A stretch of 64,000 nt of DNA from Mesaphorura yosii (lineage: Eukaryota > Arthropoda > Collembola > Poduromorpha > Tullbergiidae): assembly GCA_009869945.1 (NCBI GenBank), contig WIXG01000003.1:372001-436000 (forward strand), read 5' to 3'. The notes under the pieces were generated by a model. The model was not told where the DNA came from, made no database searches, and saw nothing but the letters and a program-made list of their open reading frames with translations. Below, one piece after another: positions 40,801 through 53,900 of the stretch (positions are counted from its first letter, which is position 1; every line of letters begins with the position of its first letter). Position numbers and translations under genes: made by a program.

Positions 40801-43800
40801 AGACATCGAACTCGCTAAACCAAGACACTCATAGCTCATAAGATTTGTCTTTTACTTTCTTGTTTTCTTTTACTGCATTATTAAGATGTCATTAATATAG
40901 ACATAGGTTGTAGGCAGTAGACAGACAGTACAGGACAGGGGAGATGACAAAACCCATTATGATCCTGTAATCTTCATCTTGTCTTTGGCTCTGACTGAGC
41001 CGTGATCCGCTATGCAGTCGTAGTCATAAACCATGAATCAGATCAAGTGAAAGAAGAACGAAGAAGAAACTCGAAAATCCCGTCTTGTCTTGAGTCCCGA
41101 AATCTCAATTCTCAAGTAGAGGAGTAGCAAATGAATGGAAATGAAAGTACTGCGGGTGCGGGCGAAAGCACTTACAGCATAGCGTATTACGTGGCTTAGC
41201 TTTGGTCTAGACACTGCCATTACACATCGTCTCATATCTCAAATGACTTCCTCTACTCTGCTTCACTTTGCTGCAATCGTACTCGAGTTCGAGTTCAAGT
41301 CGTCGCTCAGTTCAGCTCGAGACTCGAGAGTCAAGAGACGAGACGTGAGTCAAAAATTAAATTTAGAACTTCCTAATCAGAGTACCAACACGACGAATGG
41401 ATGAGTACGAGCTTCGAATTGAGAACTTCCTTTTCAGTTTCTGTGTAAATGCTCGCGAGTGAGTACGAAGTATATTTTATGGAGTTCCTTAATTCGGTTA
41501 ATGATATCAACCAGAAATACTGCTCGAGGCCCAAGACGAAGTCAAAGCCAAAGCCAAAAGCCATAATTGTATTAAATGCACTGGCAATGGTAATGAGATC
41601 TGAGAAACGGGACTAAAAGCCTTTGAACAAACAACCAAGACGTAATTTTTGTGTTTTGTATAATTTATTGATTACCCGCTCTATCAAAGCTTATGCTGAC
41701 TGGAGTTCGATGGCTCTGATTCAAATTGTCAATAAATGCTGAGCTCTGAACCTTGAAATTATGATTTTATAGATTTAAAGCGCTTTGCTGATAAAAACGG
41801 TCTTGAACTTTAAACCAAGCCGTCGTCCGCTCTTGAACTTGGTCGTTGACGAGTTCAGACTTTCTAATTTCCGCTCCCTTTGTCACGAGCGATGACTAAT
41901 GACTTTGGTAATTAAATCGCTTTGTCTGCGGCAGGCCGACTGCAAGAAGGCCTAATGTCCTCATAAAATCCTGACCATGACTCTGACTGCTTCTCATTGC
42001 ATTGCATTGGCTTTTGTTGGTGACAAATTGCTTGTCGTCGTCTCAGGCGCTGTGACTCTTGGTCTCATGATTCGGTAATCTTTTGATAATGACACGGACT
42101 TGGACTTGACAACTTACAGCTTCGTGGCATGTGAAGAGGTGACAACGACGACGATGCGTGGCGATGGTGATATTGATTTAATGTATCAAATTCATGCTCC
42201 TTGTTGTGTTTTCTTTGTCTTGTGACGTGGCTGCAGGGATAAACTTGAATTGAATAAATCTCGATCTTCAGCTTCAGCGACTTCAGTGTTCAGCCTCGTT
42301 GTGAATTCACGCCCCTCTCAGGCCCTCTTATATCACATATCACCTTGTCATTTTTATCTTGACGACCATGTTTCAATGAAATGAAGGTCCCGACTAGACT
42401 CGGATGCGGTGACGTGACAAGAAACGTCTTCTTGGACTTAAATGTTAAGTCACAAATCTCTCAGCTCACTTTTTTATTATTTTGCTGGCAGACACGCTCA
42501 TACGAGCGTATCATATCACAAAGCAGAATAAGCAACGGCTCGTAGGGTTGTCTTTATGTTTTACGAGCAATGATAAGCGAATGAATCATGTGAATTCTTA
42601 CACAAGATATTAAATCTTGGCAAGATTCACGGGCAATGAATTCTTATTTTACTGACAATCTGGCTTTGAACTTATCAGTGCATTAAAACCAATCAATTAA
42701 TCTTTCCATACTAATTTTCCTTCCTTTGATATTTCGACATTGAGTAACTTTTGTTTAATAAGTGTAAAAGTGCATAATTTCAGCTTCATGTAAATGGCGC
42801 TGGGTATTTTAGGTTATATTTGCATTGCAAATAGCGGAAATGCAAAATTCGACACTAAGCAGCATCAACCAGAAGCGAGCATTCAGAATCCAATAATTAC
42901 TATTTGTTTCCTCTTCTAATGAGCCTTTATTTACGTTTACGAGTTTACATCTTCAGCCCATTCAATGGTGCCAGCCATGCATTGTTTACATTCAGAGCAC
43001 CATGCGCTAATTAACGCTGCACGCACTGCACATTAGCGGCAACTGCAAACACAGCTAGAGTTAGAGTTGGAGATAGAGATTTATTGCCTGGCTCGGCGCT
43101 GCCGCTAAATTGAAAGTCAAATAGCAAATAATGGGGAAAGACAGATCCACATCCGCATCTCCCTGCTTCGTTGCTATTATTGCCTGCCATCTCGTGCCAC
43201 GGCCATGGGTGCGTGATAGTAATGTGAATGTGTAATGTAGTCATTTTCTTATCCCAGCAACCCAACCAGTAACCAGACCAGGATAACTCTCAACTCATCA
43301 CCAGTCACACCAGTACCAACTACCAAGGCACACCAATTTCGGCACATAACCATTATTTATGCTTAAGCAGGCGTAGTCGCCTAAACAGGCGGGCGCACAA
43401 TTCGGTAATTCAAGTCTGACCTTCGTTGAGCAAACATACGCCGTAACGTGATTATGATCGCGATGATCTGTTGCGTTTATCGATTTGTGACTGCCAGTCG
43501 AGCCGTGCCCTTCCGCATCCGCATCAAACTGTACTCGTACCCCGTACAAAGATCAGGACCCCTTAGAATAACAGTCTACAGTGCATCAGAAAGTCAGGCT
43601 AAGCAGGCAGTTGGCAGTTGATTTTGTAACGATCGAGTGTAAAAAATATGAAACGGGTACACGGAAAGGAAGAGAGCGAGAGTGGGTTCACCTTCAATAG
43701 CATAGCAAAGTGAATGTAAGGAAGAGCCGAAGGACTGAGGACCCTTTGCCCTCATTCACGTTGTATGAACTTTGAATCCCGCTTAGTGCTTTAATGCGTA

Positions 43801-44244
43801 GCAGAGTGTAAGAATTGTGAGGCAGGTGTTAACTGCTAAATAAGAAATTCGTTCGCCGTGTTCTTATTCCCAGTGGCAATTGAGTTCAGCTCAGGTAACG
43901 AGACAAGAGCCCTTCAGCGTTCAGCTGCAGACAGTCACCTCTCCCAACCCGACTTGATATTCAGTCCGGCGTGAGAAATCGTAAAAGTAAAACATAAACC
44001 TTGCAGGCAGGGTTGGCAGGCAAGCCAAGTCAAAAGTTTTGACATCTCTTTCATTTCGACTTGCACGTTGGAAGTTAGACTTTCGTATCCGTGCATTCAT
44101 TTCTTGTGCTATGCCGTGTGATTGTTGAATCTTAATTCGTATTCCTTCCTTGTACGACGCTGCTGCTGCGATTCCCTCGTGAACTGTGAGGCCGACGGTG
44201 CAGTGTGAGTGAAATGGTGAAAGTGAATACTGGCGGCGGTGGAA

Positions 44245-44256
44245 GGCAGGCAGGCA
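44245..44256. repeat. GGCA tetranucleotide repeat
   Basis: Three exact GGCA units. Confidence 0.55.
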
Positions 44257-47200
44257 TTGAGTGAAAGGTTTCGTTGCTGCCGCTGCTTTGACTGCTTTCG
44301 CTGGAAGGGGATTTTTGTACCATTCATTTTACGCTCCCTTTTATTACTAACTGCCTAACTGCACTGACTACGGGATACGGGACTCTTCACGGCTCAAATG
44401 AACCATCTCATGCTTTCTACGACTAAATTCATCTTTCTCTCACCCTCCTAGATTCACCACCGCCTGTGCAGTGCAGTGAACGAACAGTACACTGCCACTG
44501 CCACCACCATCGGCACGGCCACATGATATGCACTTTTTACGAATCGGTCGATACGATTACCAAAACTGTTGTTGTGGACTGAATTCTGAATTCATGCATG
44601 CGTGCATGTGCAACTGCATGTGCAAAGAGTGCAGTGTACTGTTTCTTTAGCATCTACATTATCGTATACACTTTTAGGAACCCACCGGAAAAGTTACTGT
44701 GAATGTGAGTTTGAGTTGCTTACTCCATTGAATTGTAAAGTGCCATGGCCCTGCTGCTGCCACTGCCATTGCCATTGCATGGCATGAATAAACGATAAAG
44801 AGATTGGAGATAGAATGCTCACGCTACATGAATGCGGCGCGGACATGGCTCTGGCTCGGTGCATTATTTTATGTACTTTCCAATAGAAGCTTCGTCATTA
44901 CTGCCGCTATATTGCAATGCAATGCAATATTGAACGCATTTCACGGTTACGGTTTGGTTTGGTTTCATGGCACTGCACGGGGAGTGATGACTCATCGTAA
45001 TCGTGGAGGAGTCTTCTTAGTCTCGAGTGGTGTCGGTGCCAGGATGCATATGTATTCTGCATTGTGAAGTGCAGCAGGAGCACAGCACAAGATAATTGGA
45101 TTTTCCCGACGACTCCGACGAAAATGAAGATGAACCTTCACGTTTACAAGGTTTGAAAGGAAATGCAGTGCACAAGACGGATGAGTGAAATGAGTGCAGA
45201 GAACCCCAATTCTTATTTCTAATTCTATCTTGAATATGACTGTGCCTGTGACAATGAAACGATTTTTGGAATTTTCCTGCTCCTCAAGAGATCAGTAGCA
45301 GCCGTCGTGTATTACTGACTACGAATTTGCTTTCGCAATCACAATCAAGGAAGATGAGCTCACAAACTGAAACGGAGTGCGAGTCTCCTGAGGCTCGTAC
45401 TGTGGTCAATTACAACAAGAATATGATCGAAGGTACGAAAGTACAATTGCACAATGAAATGAACGCATTTTAATGGCGCAGGCGTTTTAGCTTTCTCTTA
45501 CGACTGTGATGATTATTAATAGCCACATTCTTGTTTGACGAGCACAAGACGAATGAATGATGACAAGGATGAACGCGCGTTTAAAAATATGCAAATTTAT
45601 GCGTGCGCGTACAACAATGCAGCGCGATGCTTTGGGCCCTATTGCTTGATGCCCTAATGATATATTTATATTTGTGATAAATGCGAACGTGAAACGCTCG
45701 CGACTGGCGAATGTGAATGCGAATGCAGGCAGGAAAAGCACAAAAAGTGAAAGCAGTAATTCCTATTCATAAGCCCAAAAGTAAAAGTTGGAGAAAAGAA
45801 TTATTCTTGATGTTCGAGTTCGCATGTTGAGTGCAATTTAAGACACGAGACACGAGCCTACGAGACAGCAGACAGGAAATGAAGCACATAAGCACTGCAA
45901 GCGCGCGCTGAAGTACGACACTGAAAGATGAATTATGCAGGCTGCTGATTTTTCAAGTGGATTTTTGCATACGAAAGTACGATCCGGCCTTCTCCGTCTT
46001 CCTATAATAATATTGACAGCGATGGACTTCACAAATGTGAAAGGATGGACGATAAACGAGACAAATGGCAATGGAACGACATTCTACACTAGGGCCAGAC
46101 GGAATGGACACGGACGCAGATGGACGATTCGCTATCATGAAGTGCGCGTACTTTCACTTTTGCCACTGCAGAAAGCAATGAGAATGACAATGGCAATAAC
46201 AATTTCTTACCCTCCTCTCACTCGCGTCGAAGTCGTTGTCGATCATCCATGAAATACTTAAGCAGGGTAATCCAGATACGATGCGATATGATGGGAGTCG
46301 TACAATAAATGTCGTATCGGGCAAAATAATGGATTTATATGAAAAGTGGGAATTCGAATTGCATACGCACGCGACGCAACCGTGAAAGCTTGAGCTTACT
46401 TTCCAACCCGAAGATTTGCCTCTTACTTGAACTGGCACTTGTTGAGATGCGGATCTCGGATCTCCTTTTGCTGTTGTATTTTGTATTGGCTACTGTTTTT
46501 GATACCCTCAGATTCTCATTCTCATTCCCATTCTCGAAACTTAGCATCTTCTTCTGTTCGAATCGTGGAGTGCAGCTAGTGAAGGCAATTTTTATTGATT
46601 TTCGAGTGTCTCCCCTCGCAGCCAGCCAGCCAGCTAGCAAGAAACAGCTTCGCTTCGCACTTGTCTAGTACCATCACATGAGTCCTCCTTCGGCCTCCTT
46701 CAAAATGTAACTTTTCTCAGTGCCAGTGCCGTGGCCATTACAATACGGATACGTGAAGCCCCATTTTCTTATTCTGCGGTCTTGATGGGAATATTCTAAT
46801 GTCATGGCATAGCATGCTCGCTGCTGGGAGAGTTTTCTGTCGCTGGAACCTCATTCGAGGCCAGAGACCTTTTCACTTCTTCTGACCTTTGTGTTTGGTT
46901 GGGTTTGGATTTGAAGATTTTGTGCTGAGCAGAAATCTTATTTACGAATTTACAATCTCATTTTCGGAGTTCAGCCGAGTTTAGGTTTGGGTTTGGCCTC
47001 ACTTTCATTCATCGAAAAGTTGCTGCTGCTAAACTTAATATACGAGATACGGTGTCGAGTTCAGGCTGACGTTTCATGAGGCGAATTCTGTAAGTAGTAA
47101 ATATTAGATTTGGCTTATGGGCCAAGTAGCTTTGTAGTTCGCAGCTTTTGTTGCGTGACAAGAGGAAATAAAGCGACAGCAGTAAAGCAAAAGCCCGATT

Positions 47201-47919
47201 TGATTTCTCTCATTTTACTGCCAGCCACGTCCATTTGCCATTATTAATGGTGAAATGATAAATTTTAGATGCTGCCAGTTTGTAACTTGTTTGATGTATT
47301 AAGCTATTATCGTCACTGTGCTCCGTAAATGGTTTACTAACATCAAATCAAGCGGAACCAATTTTATTGTCTGTCATCGCCGGGCCCGATTGCTTGGGTT
47401 GACTTTCCTCGATTCTTTTAACCACAGTACAGGCCAATCTAAATTAGAATCTTGTCGTGGCTGTGCATATTTTCGAATGTTTCACGAGATTCACGACCCG
47501 ACCGGTCCTGTGGGTCTGAATTGTGGCATCATGCATTTTGCTTGTCCCGATCTGCTGCTCGTTTCATTTCCTGTTCAAATATTTCTGTTCTGCCTGGTGC
47601 ATGTTTACATAAGAAGCCCATAAAAGCAGTAAAGCACCTTAAGCTTGAAGCGCATTTCCATCACCGACACATGAAAGTAGCAGTCGAGTCCAGAAACGGC
47701 AAAGGCAGAGCAGTGCATCGATTCGATGTCGATAGTCGATAGCATGGGTTTTGGTTTTAGTATCATTTGCTCTATGTACCGTGGACGATGCGCCAGAGAC
47801 AGTGCCTGCCGCCTGAAAATGTAACGAGAGTATGATTCATATGTGGAATATGAACATGTGCTCAACTTAAATCAATTTATTGTCATTTCTCGGCTGCGAG
47901 CTGTGACTGTTTCAAGTAG

Positions 47920-47935
47920 CAGGCAGGCAGGCAGG
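47920..47935. repeat. CAGG tetranucleotide repeat
   Basis: Four exact CAGG units, the cleanest member of the GGCA/TGCC repeat class in the window. Confidence 0.75.
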
Positions 47936-48903
47936 AAATCATGTTTCATATTTCTCGTGCACATTTCATGTATCGACCATAAAAATGATGTGTAAATATA
48001 AATAGGAAATAGTGCGCTCGTATAAATATTCGGCTGATGGGCCTCATGCTGCGCCTGGCGCTGGCTCCTGTGCAATAATGCAACGGCAACGTGCATCGTG
48101 GTCGTGGTCTTGTAAATGTCGTCTCATTTATCACTGTGCCTGCACTGTTTGCCATACTGGTGCTCCAGCTCCTGTGCTGCGCTGAATGCTATCTGTCATT
48201 GTCAATCGACGATCCCGACCCCAACGAATGCAAGATGCGTCTTGAGATTGAATCGTCTAGCCAATTTATCGTTAAGCGGCTGCTGTTGTGCTGCTAAGTC
48301 AGATTCGATTCGATTCGTTTAATGGGCGTTGAGCGCTCTTCTGACGCGACGTGACGCGACATTACGGTGACGAGACACTTGCGATGAGGCGACAGATTGG
48401 ACGGCTGAAGATCCAGGTGTTTGACGCGAATTCCGATGATTTGGCATAAAACAAGCCAGGCTAAAGGGAACAGGAAGTGAGGAAGAGCACACGGTTTCTG
48501 TTCGAGGAAACAAGATTATGCTCATAATTGCTATATTATTCAAGACAAGGGGAAGATTTCGCCCGAAGGAATTCTAAACCAAAGCAGACTAGGAACAGGA
48601 GCACGTAAAGAGTAAACATGCACGGAGAAAAATGAAGTGTTGTTGTTATCGAGCGTGAGCTGAAATCTTGGAACCTCTTTTATATCAGTCGTGCGAGTAA
48701 AACAGATCAACAGCAGTCGAGCAGCAGATGGTACACATGATAGGAATGAAAAGTGCAAACCAAAAAGAGCTGAGTTGCTGCTGAGAGTTAAGTTATGGAC
48801 TGTTTTGGCTTGAGGCTTCGGTTTTACGCTTACGCATTTTTAAAGGTGAACGTAGCTCGTAGCTGAAATGCTCAACCCTTTCGTTAAGTAGAAAGTTTTC
48901 TAT

Positions 48904-49030
48904 AGGGGTACTCAGATTTAGACTTGGAAGTTGAGCACTTGAGCACTTTGGCAGTTTAACATTTGTGTGGGTAGGGATTTGGCAGATCTGATCAAGTGCT
49001 CAACTGCCAAGCCGAAGCCTGAGTACCCCT
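48904..49030. ncRNA. Candidate microRNA-like hairpin precursor
   Basis: The 39-base arm at 48904-48942 is nearly the reverse complement of 48992-49030. An outer block of twelve perfect pairs (AGGGGTACTCAG) is followed by a short region with wobbles and three mismatches. An inner block of nineteen pairs (TTGG, one mismatch, AGTTGAGCACTTGA) closes a 49-base loop. Arm length, small symmetric bulges and overall size of about 127 bases fit an animal primary microRNA stem. Either strand could be transcribed. I recognise no known microRNA seed in the arms. The 5' side of the loop repeats part of the arm (TTGGCAGTT), which also allows an origin by local inverted duplication or a small inverted-repeat element. 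Confidence 0.4.
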
Positions 49031-50953
49031 TATTTAAAGTCCCTGTCCACTCGCAACTCGCATCGAAATGTTTGTTGTTCCTTTCGCGTGTCGTGAGTGA
49101 GTGCCAGTGTGACTGCTAGCTAAGATTTGTGAGGAGTTGGGTTCCGGATCCTGAGTGTAAAGTTTTCCAGCCTTGCTTCGCTCGTGCGTCTTGCTGGAAG
49201 AGGCTCTTCCACGAGTTGTTCGAATGTGTTTTTGGTTTTTGTGTTTCGCACGCATCGCGTCGTAAACTCATCTTTCAATGCAGAATTCCCATAAATGCCA
49301 GGCCGGTCCATCTTCTTCACTTCAGCGTTCAGCGTGTCTTGTGTAAAATTCACAGCAGGAGCTCAGTCGACTTCATCTTCACGTGGCGTGTTCTTGTTTT
49401 CGTGTCTCGTGCGTTGCGTTGTGATTTTGTGTTTTGGATTTGAGTTTTGAGGGTTTTTACCTGGAAACTATGTCCTGTACCGATGTGCAACCTTTTATTG
49501 GCAAAAAAGTGAAGAATCCCTTAAAACTTTTTTGAGAAAAGAAGATCTTTATCGCTCGTCTTGTTTTACATCATAGTCGTTACATGCATCCCATCGTGGC
49601 GCCGACAAAGTCGAGTCGAGTCACAGTCTTTTACCAACTCATTAGCAATAAATTTAGGATTTAAATGTCTTGCGTCTTGGCAATTCCTCCTCGAGACACA
49701 AGATCCGTGCAATATTGTGACTAGTGAATAGCTCGAAAGAAGAAGAAGACGTATGCGGGCAGAAACTGTTTGGGTTTGGTCCTTGATCGTTTTCGTTTCG
49801 CTGCTCGTGCTTGGTCTTCATCTTCATCTATCCTCATCTTGTGAAGATTTGTTGTTGTTGTTTTAAGAGATTTGGTCGGGCGGTGCGGTTGTCTTTCCCG
49901 TGCCGTCCCAGCTCCTTTACCCTTCCTGCCTGATACTGTTTGTGTAAGAAAGTAAAATCTTGGCTTTACTTAAGATTCGCAAATTGAAGGCCATGCTACG
50001 TGCTGTGAAATGTGAATTGTCGCCATCGTCTTTGCAGGTCGTCCTTCGTCGGTCCCTCTGATCGTCAAGTATCATATCAAGATTAATTTTGGTTCTGACT
50101 CTACTCCCGCATCGGAATCGGTGCGGCTGTCCTGTCCTCCAAAGTGAAAGATGGCATAATCCCAAATTGGCAAGGCGGTGTATCATTATTGCTTCTGGGT
50201 AACTGTGACGGTGACGCTCGCTGTGACCATGCACTCAAAACCCACAGTTGAGTAAAGTAAATATAGGTTGGTCGAGTCGGGCGAAGGGAGGGCGTCAGGC
50301 CCAAAGCAAAACCAAGACACGATCGACAAAGATGATGAGATTGAATTCCTGATTCTCTTCAGCCAGTGACACAGTGACAGTTGACGACGGAGACGGTTGA
50401 TAAGAGCGAACGTTGCGAGTGGCAGGATTGAATTTTGTGCTGACCGGTGCATGCCAACGTTATGTTTACTTGTCCAATCTCAGTCAATTTCAGTCGTGCT
50501 TTTCGTTGTTTTGGTCATTCGGTATTAAAGTTCATTCATCTGCGAACTGTAAGTGCGTCCTACACAAATTCGAAAAAAGAAACTTAGAAACCCTTTCAGT
50601 GCAGCAGCAGTTCAGTGGCCAGTGCAGTTTTTGTTCGTTTCGTCTTGTTGCATCCCAAACTTTAATATTTTGACGGAAGAATAAATCGCCGTCGCTGATT
50701 CGAGTCAAGACACGGCTCAGTGACCACGAGACGAGAGTAACTACAAAAAGTTCGATCCTCGCCTCGCCAGTCATAAAAATTCTGCTGGTGCAGTGCACTG
50801 AATTGCAAGAAAAGTGCATTGCTGCAAAGCAGAACGCACAAAAGAGGCAATTAATTATTGAAGCAGTTCGCCAGTTCGCTGGGTTTCATGAGCAAATATT
50901 CCATTAATCAAGTGAACGGAAAGCGTGCGTACGCGTGCGGCTGAGTGTTGACA

Positions 50954-53900
50954 ATGAAAGGGTTAACGAACGGTTCGAAAAGTTCCACCGACGACGACGG
51001 GCAAATGGAGCCATCGTCTTTGGTTCTGCCACTGCCATTGCCGCTGCCATTAATAACTTCCGCCTGCAAAGACGGAAGTTTGACACCACCTCCGACTCTG
51101 GCAGCATCGAACCCGAGTGCTGAAATGTCCTGCGAGATGCAAAAGCACGTTACAATCACCGAAGAATCGGAGGAAGACGAGTCCGACACGAATGTACCCG
51201 GACTGAGTCCAGAAGGCGGTCAAATCCACTGCAAAATTGTCAACACGTTCACAAAAGCGTTTGCAAAGCAAAATATCCACTTTGAACGAGGTAAAGATTT
51301 GGCTAAGCCCGATTTGGTATGTGGAGTTGGTTTTCGTTCTAATTTGAGCTTTAAAGATTTACGGAAGTCTTTTCATCGACTACCGGAACTTGGAACTGCC
51401 TCTGTAATCTAATAAAAAGTTTGTCTGTGATTGGCAATTGGCAATAAAAATCAATTTAGAAAGTTGGCCAGTTCATTTAAGAATCTTATAAAGTTTTGTC
51501 GTAGTTTCCCAATTGAGAACTTCATTTTTATCGGAGTTGGAAGTTGAAACTTGGAACTTGCATTGGCGACTGAGGCTACCGAGTTTTCATTGAGGAAACA
51601 TTTTTCTTTTGACTTGACCGAATGACTTTCTTTTTTCTGTGAACTGTGAACGGGCTTTGCACATGGACATTGAATAGATCTCTTCTGGATGTGGACATTG
51701 AAGATTACGAGAAGAAACCAGAGAGACAAGACAGACGAGGGACGATTCATCTTTTAAAGAGCGGACTCTTCACATTTCTACGTGACAGGAAATGTGAGGA
51801 GACCTTCCTACAAATACAATATTTGGCCAGGCCAAATATAAATCCTTTCAATTCTCGGATTCTTGAACTGGAATAACTTTCCACGGACGACGGCTACAAA
51901 GGCAATGAGTGCCGGACAAGAAAACTAGAGCTAGAATCAGAAGAAAGAGATCTCAAATTCAAAGTATTATTTAACCCAAGTTGAATGAAGCGTGCCGCTT
52001 GTTGTTTTCTGCTTTTGGTCAGAAACAATTGACTATTTTCGAATTTTCAGCTGCTGGTGCAACTACGCGAGTCTTGAGTTAGGGTTCAAAGCCAAGTAGT
52101 TCACGAGATGCGCTCCAGTTCCAAAACATGAACGCATGGCGCACTGTTCACTTAATTAAAACCAAGGCAAACCTTCTTTGGTAATGCTAGTCTAATATAG
52201 AAAAGTAGGTAGAGGTAGCTCACTGCTCACTGCACGCAGACGAGGTAAAAGATTTACATCCAGATAAATTATGTCTAATTTTAGTTACCGTACGCACATT
52301 ACTCAAACTCTTTAGCACAGCAGCAGCAGCACAAAAGCGGTAGCAGACCGCAATTATTAAATAACTGTCACACAGGCCAGACAGAGCAGAAGTAAATAGA
52401 AAGCGTGTCCGTGCTCACATGGACAAAAATGGAAATACTAAAATGCGCCGCAATTTTTGTGGAGTTATTAAAATAGATGATGATAAGACAACAAACCAGA
52501 CTAGCAGGCAGGCAGGGAGACATAAATTTTTATGTGGGCGGGTTAGAATTCGTGTTCTTTTGCCATGCCGGTGCCGGAGAAAATATTTATGCTGTCGTGC
52601 TACCGTTAATGGTAATGCGAAAGGCGTGTGAGTGAGATCCTGAGTGGAGAATCTAATCTACATTCCATAAACATGCGTTTGGGTTGCGTATTGCGGTTCG
52701 TGTTTCGTCTCGTTACGATACGTAACAGTGATCAGAAAAATATGATCCACGATCCACATGTGTACGTGTCACTAATTTTAGAATTTGTATTTTGCTCATT
52801 TGCAGCGATCCAGACTCTCGATGCGCTGAACGACCAGATAATTGCGTTCATCTTCTCTCCTGACGCTGAACCGCTTCGTCTCCAGCTCTCATCCGATGCT
52901 GCAATAGCGCAAAGGAATAACAAATCCCTGTCCCAGAATGGTGAAAACTTCAAGTACCAGCAGGAAGCTGTTCGCGCAGCAGTAGGCCTAATGCGCCGGC
53001 TTTTACTGGACGCACAAGTAAGCCAGGGATTTTTTTTGCCGCATGCGTGGATTATTATGCAAAAAATGCAATGCAATTACGCTCACGCGTGACAATGCGT
53101 GGTTATGATTTTCTTAAGTTATGATTTAATGACATGTAATATCCGAAAGAGATAAAGATAAATCTCCCGCAAAAAGGGAGAACGCAAACGAACTGCTTCC
53201 GCTGCGTCGTGCCGTGCCGTCTTGAATGAAAGAGAAAATGAGATTTCTGATTTCTTCCTTATAATGCATTGCAGGGTAAATTTCGTAAGATGGTAGAAGA
53301 GAACAAGACACTTGGAAGCAGACTGGATTCAGACCTCCAATCCGCGCATCATCAAATGGCTCTCATCAGAGCTGAATTGACAGACACCAACAAGCGAATC
53401 TCGTTAATTAACTCGAGTACGAGCGCGACGACACCTCCTTCGACTCCATCGACGCCCAGCCACGACTTAGGCGTGCCAGGAGGAGCAGCGAACAGCAGCA
53501 ACGTTACAACGACGACTATTGTCATAAACGCGCCAGGCCATGGAGCCAGCACCGGCGCTGGTGGTGGTGGCAGCGGAGCAGGCATGATGAACGGCCAGCT
53601 CTCGTCGTTCTCCCCGTACAGCAGCAGCAACTACAGTCACAGCGATAATGGCGGTGGTAAAAGCCAGAGCCCGGCCACCGGCCAATTAGTCGTCGCGAAT
53701 GGAAGCTACTCCGGAAATAATGGGAGTAATGGCAGTAATAATGGCTCATTGCGAAGTCATCATCCCGAATTAGGTAATCTCATATGCAAATTCAGTCGTT
53801 CGCATCGCAATTGTCATTACCGTTTTTCTAGCCAATTAATTCCATGTGCGTGTGTTGCAGATTTCGAAGAGCCAAGTTCAACGTCCAGTGCCGCCCAGCC

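Larger units (their letters stand above)
27096..50953. other. 24 kb gene-free tract between divergent perlecan and kazrin
   Basis: I looked for coding exons on both strands and recognise none. The longest open frames (33758-34156 on the plus strand; 38198-38608 and 32339-32740 on the minus strand) lack family motifs and consistent splice context. The tract contains GGCA- and CAGT-type short repeats, the paired hairpins at 35402-35474, the inverted repeat at 40772-40800 and the long hairpin at 48904-49030. It presumably holds regulatory sequence for the two divergent genes, and possibly untranslated first exons of kazrin. None of that can be placed from sequence alone. Confidence 0.5.
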
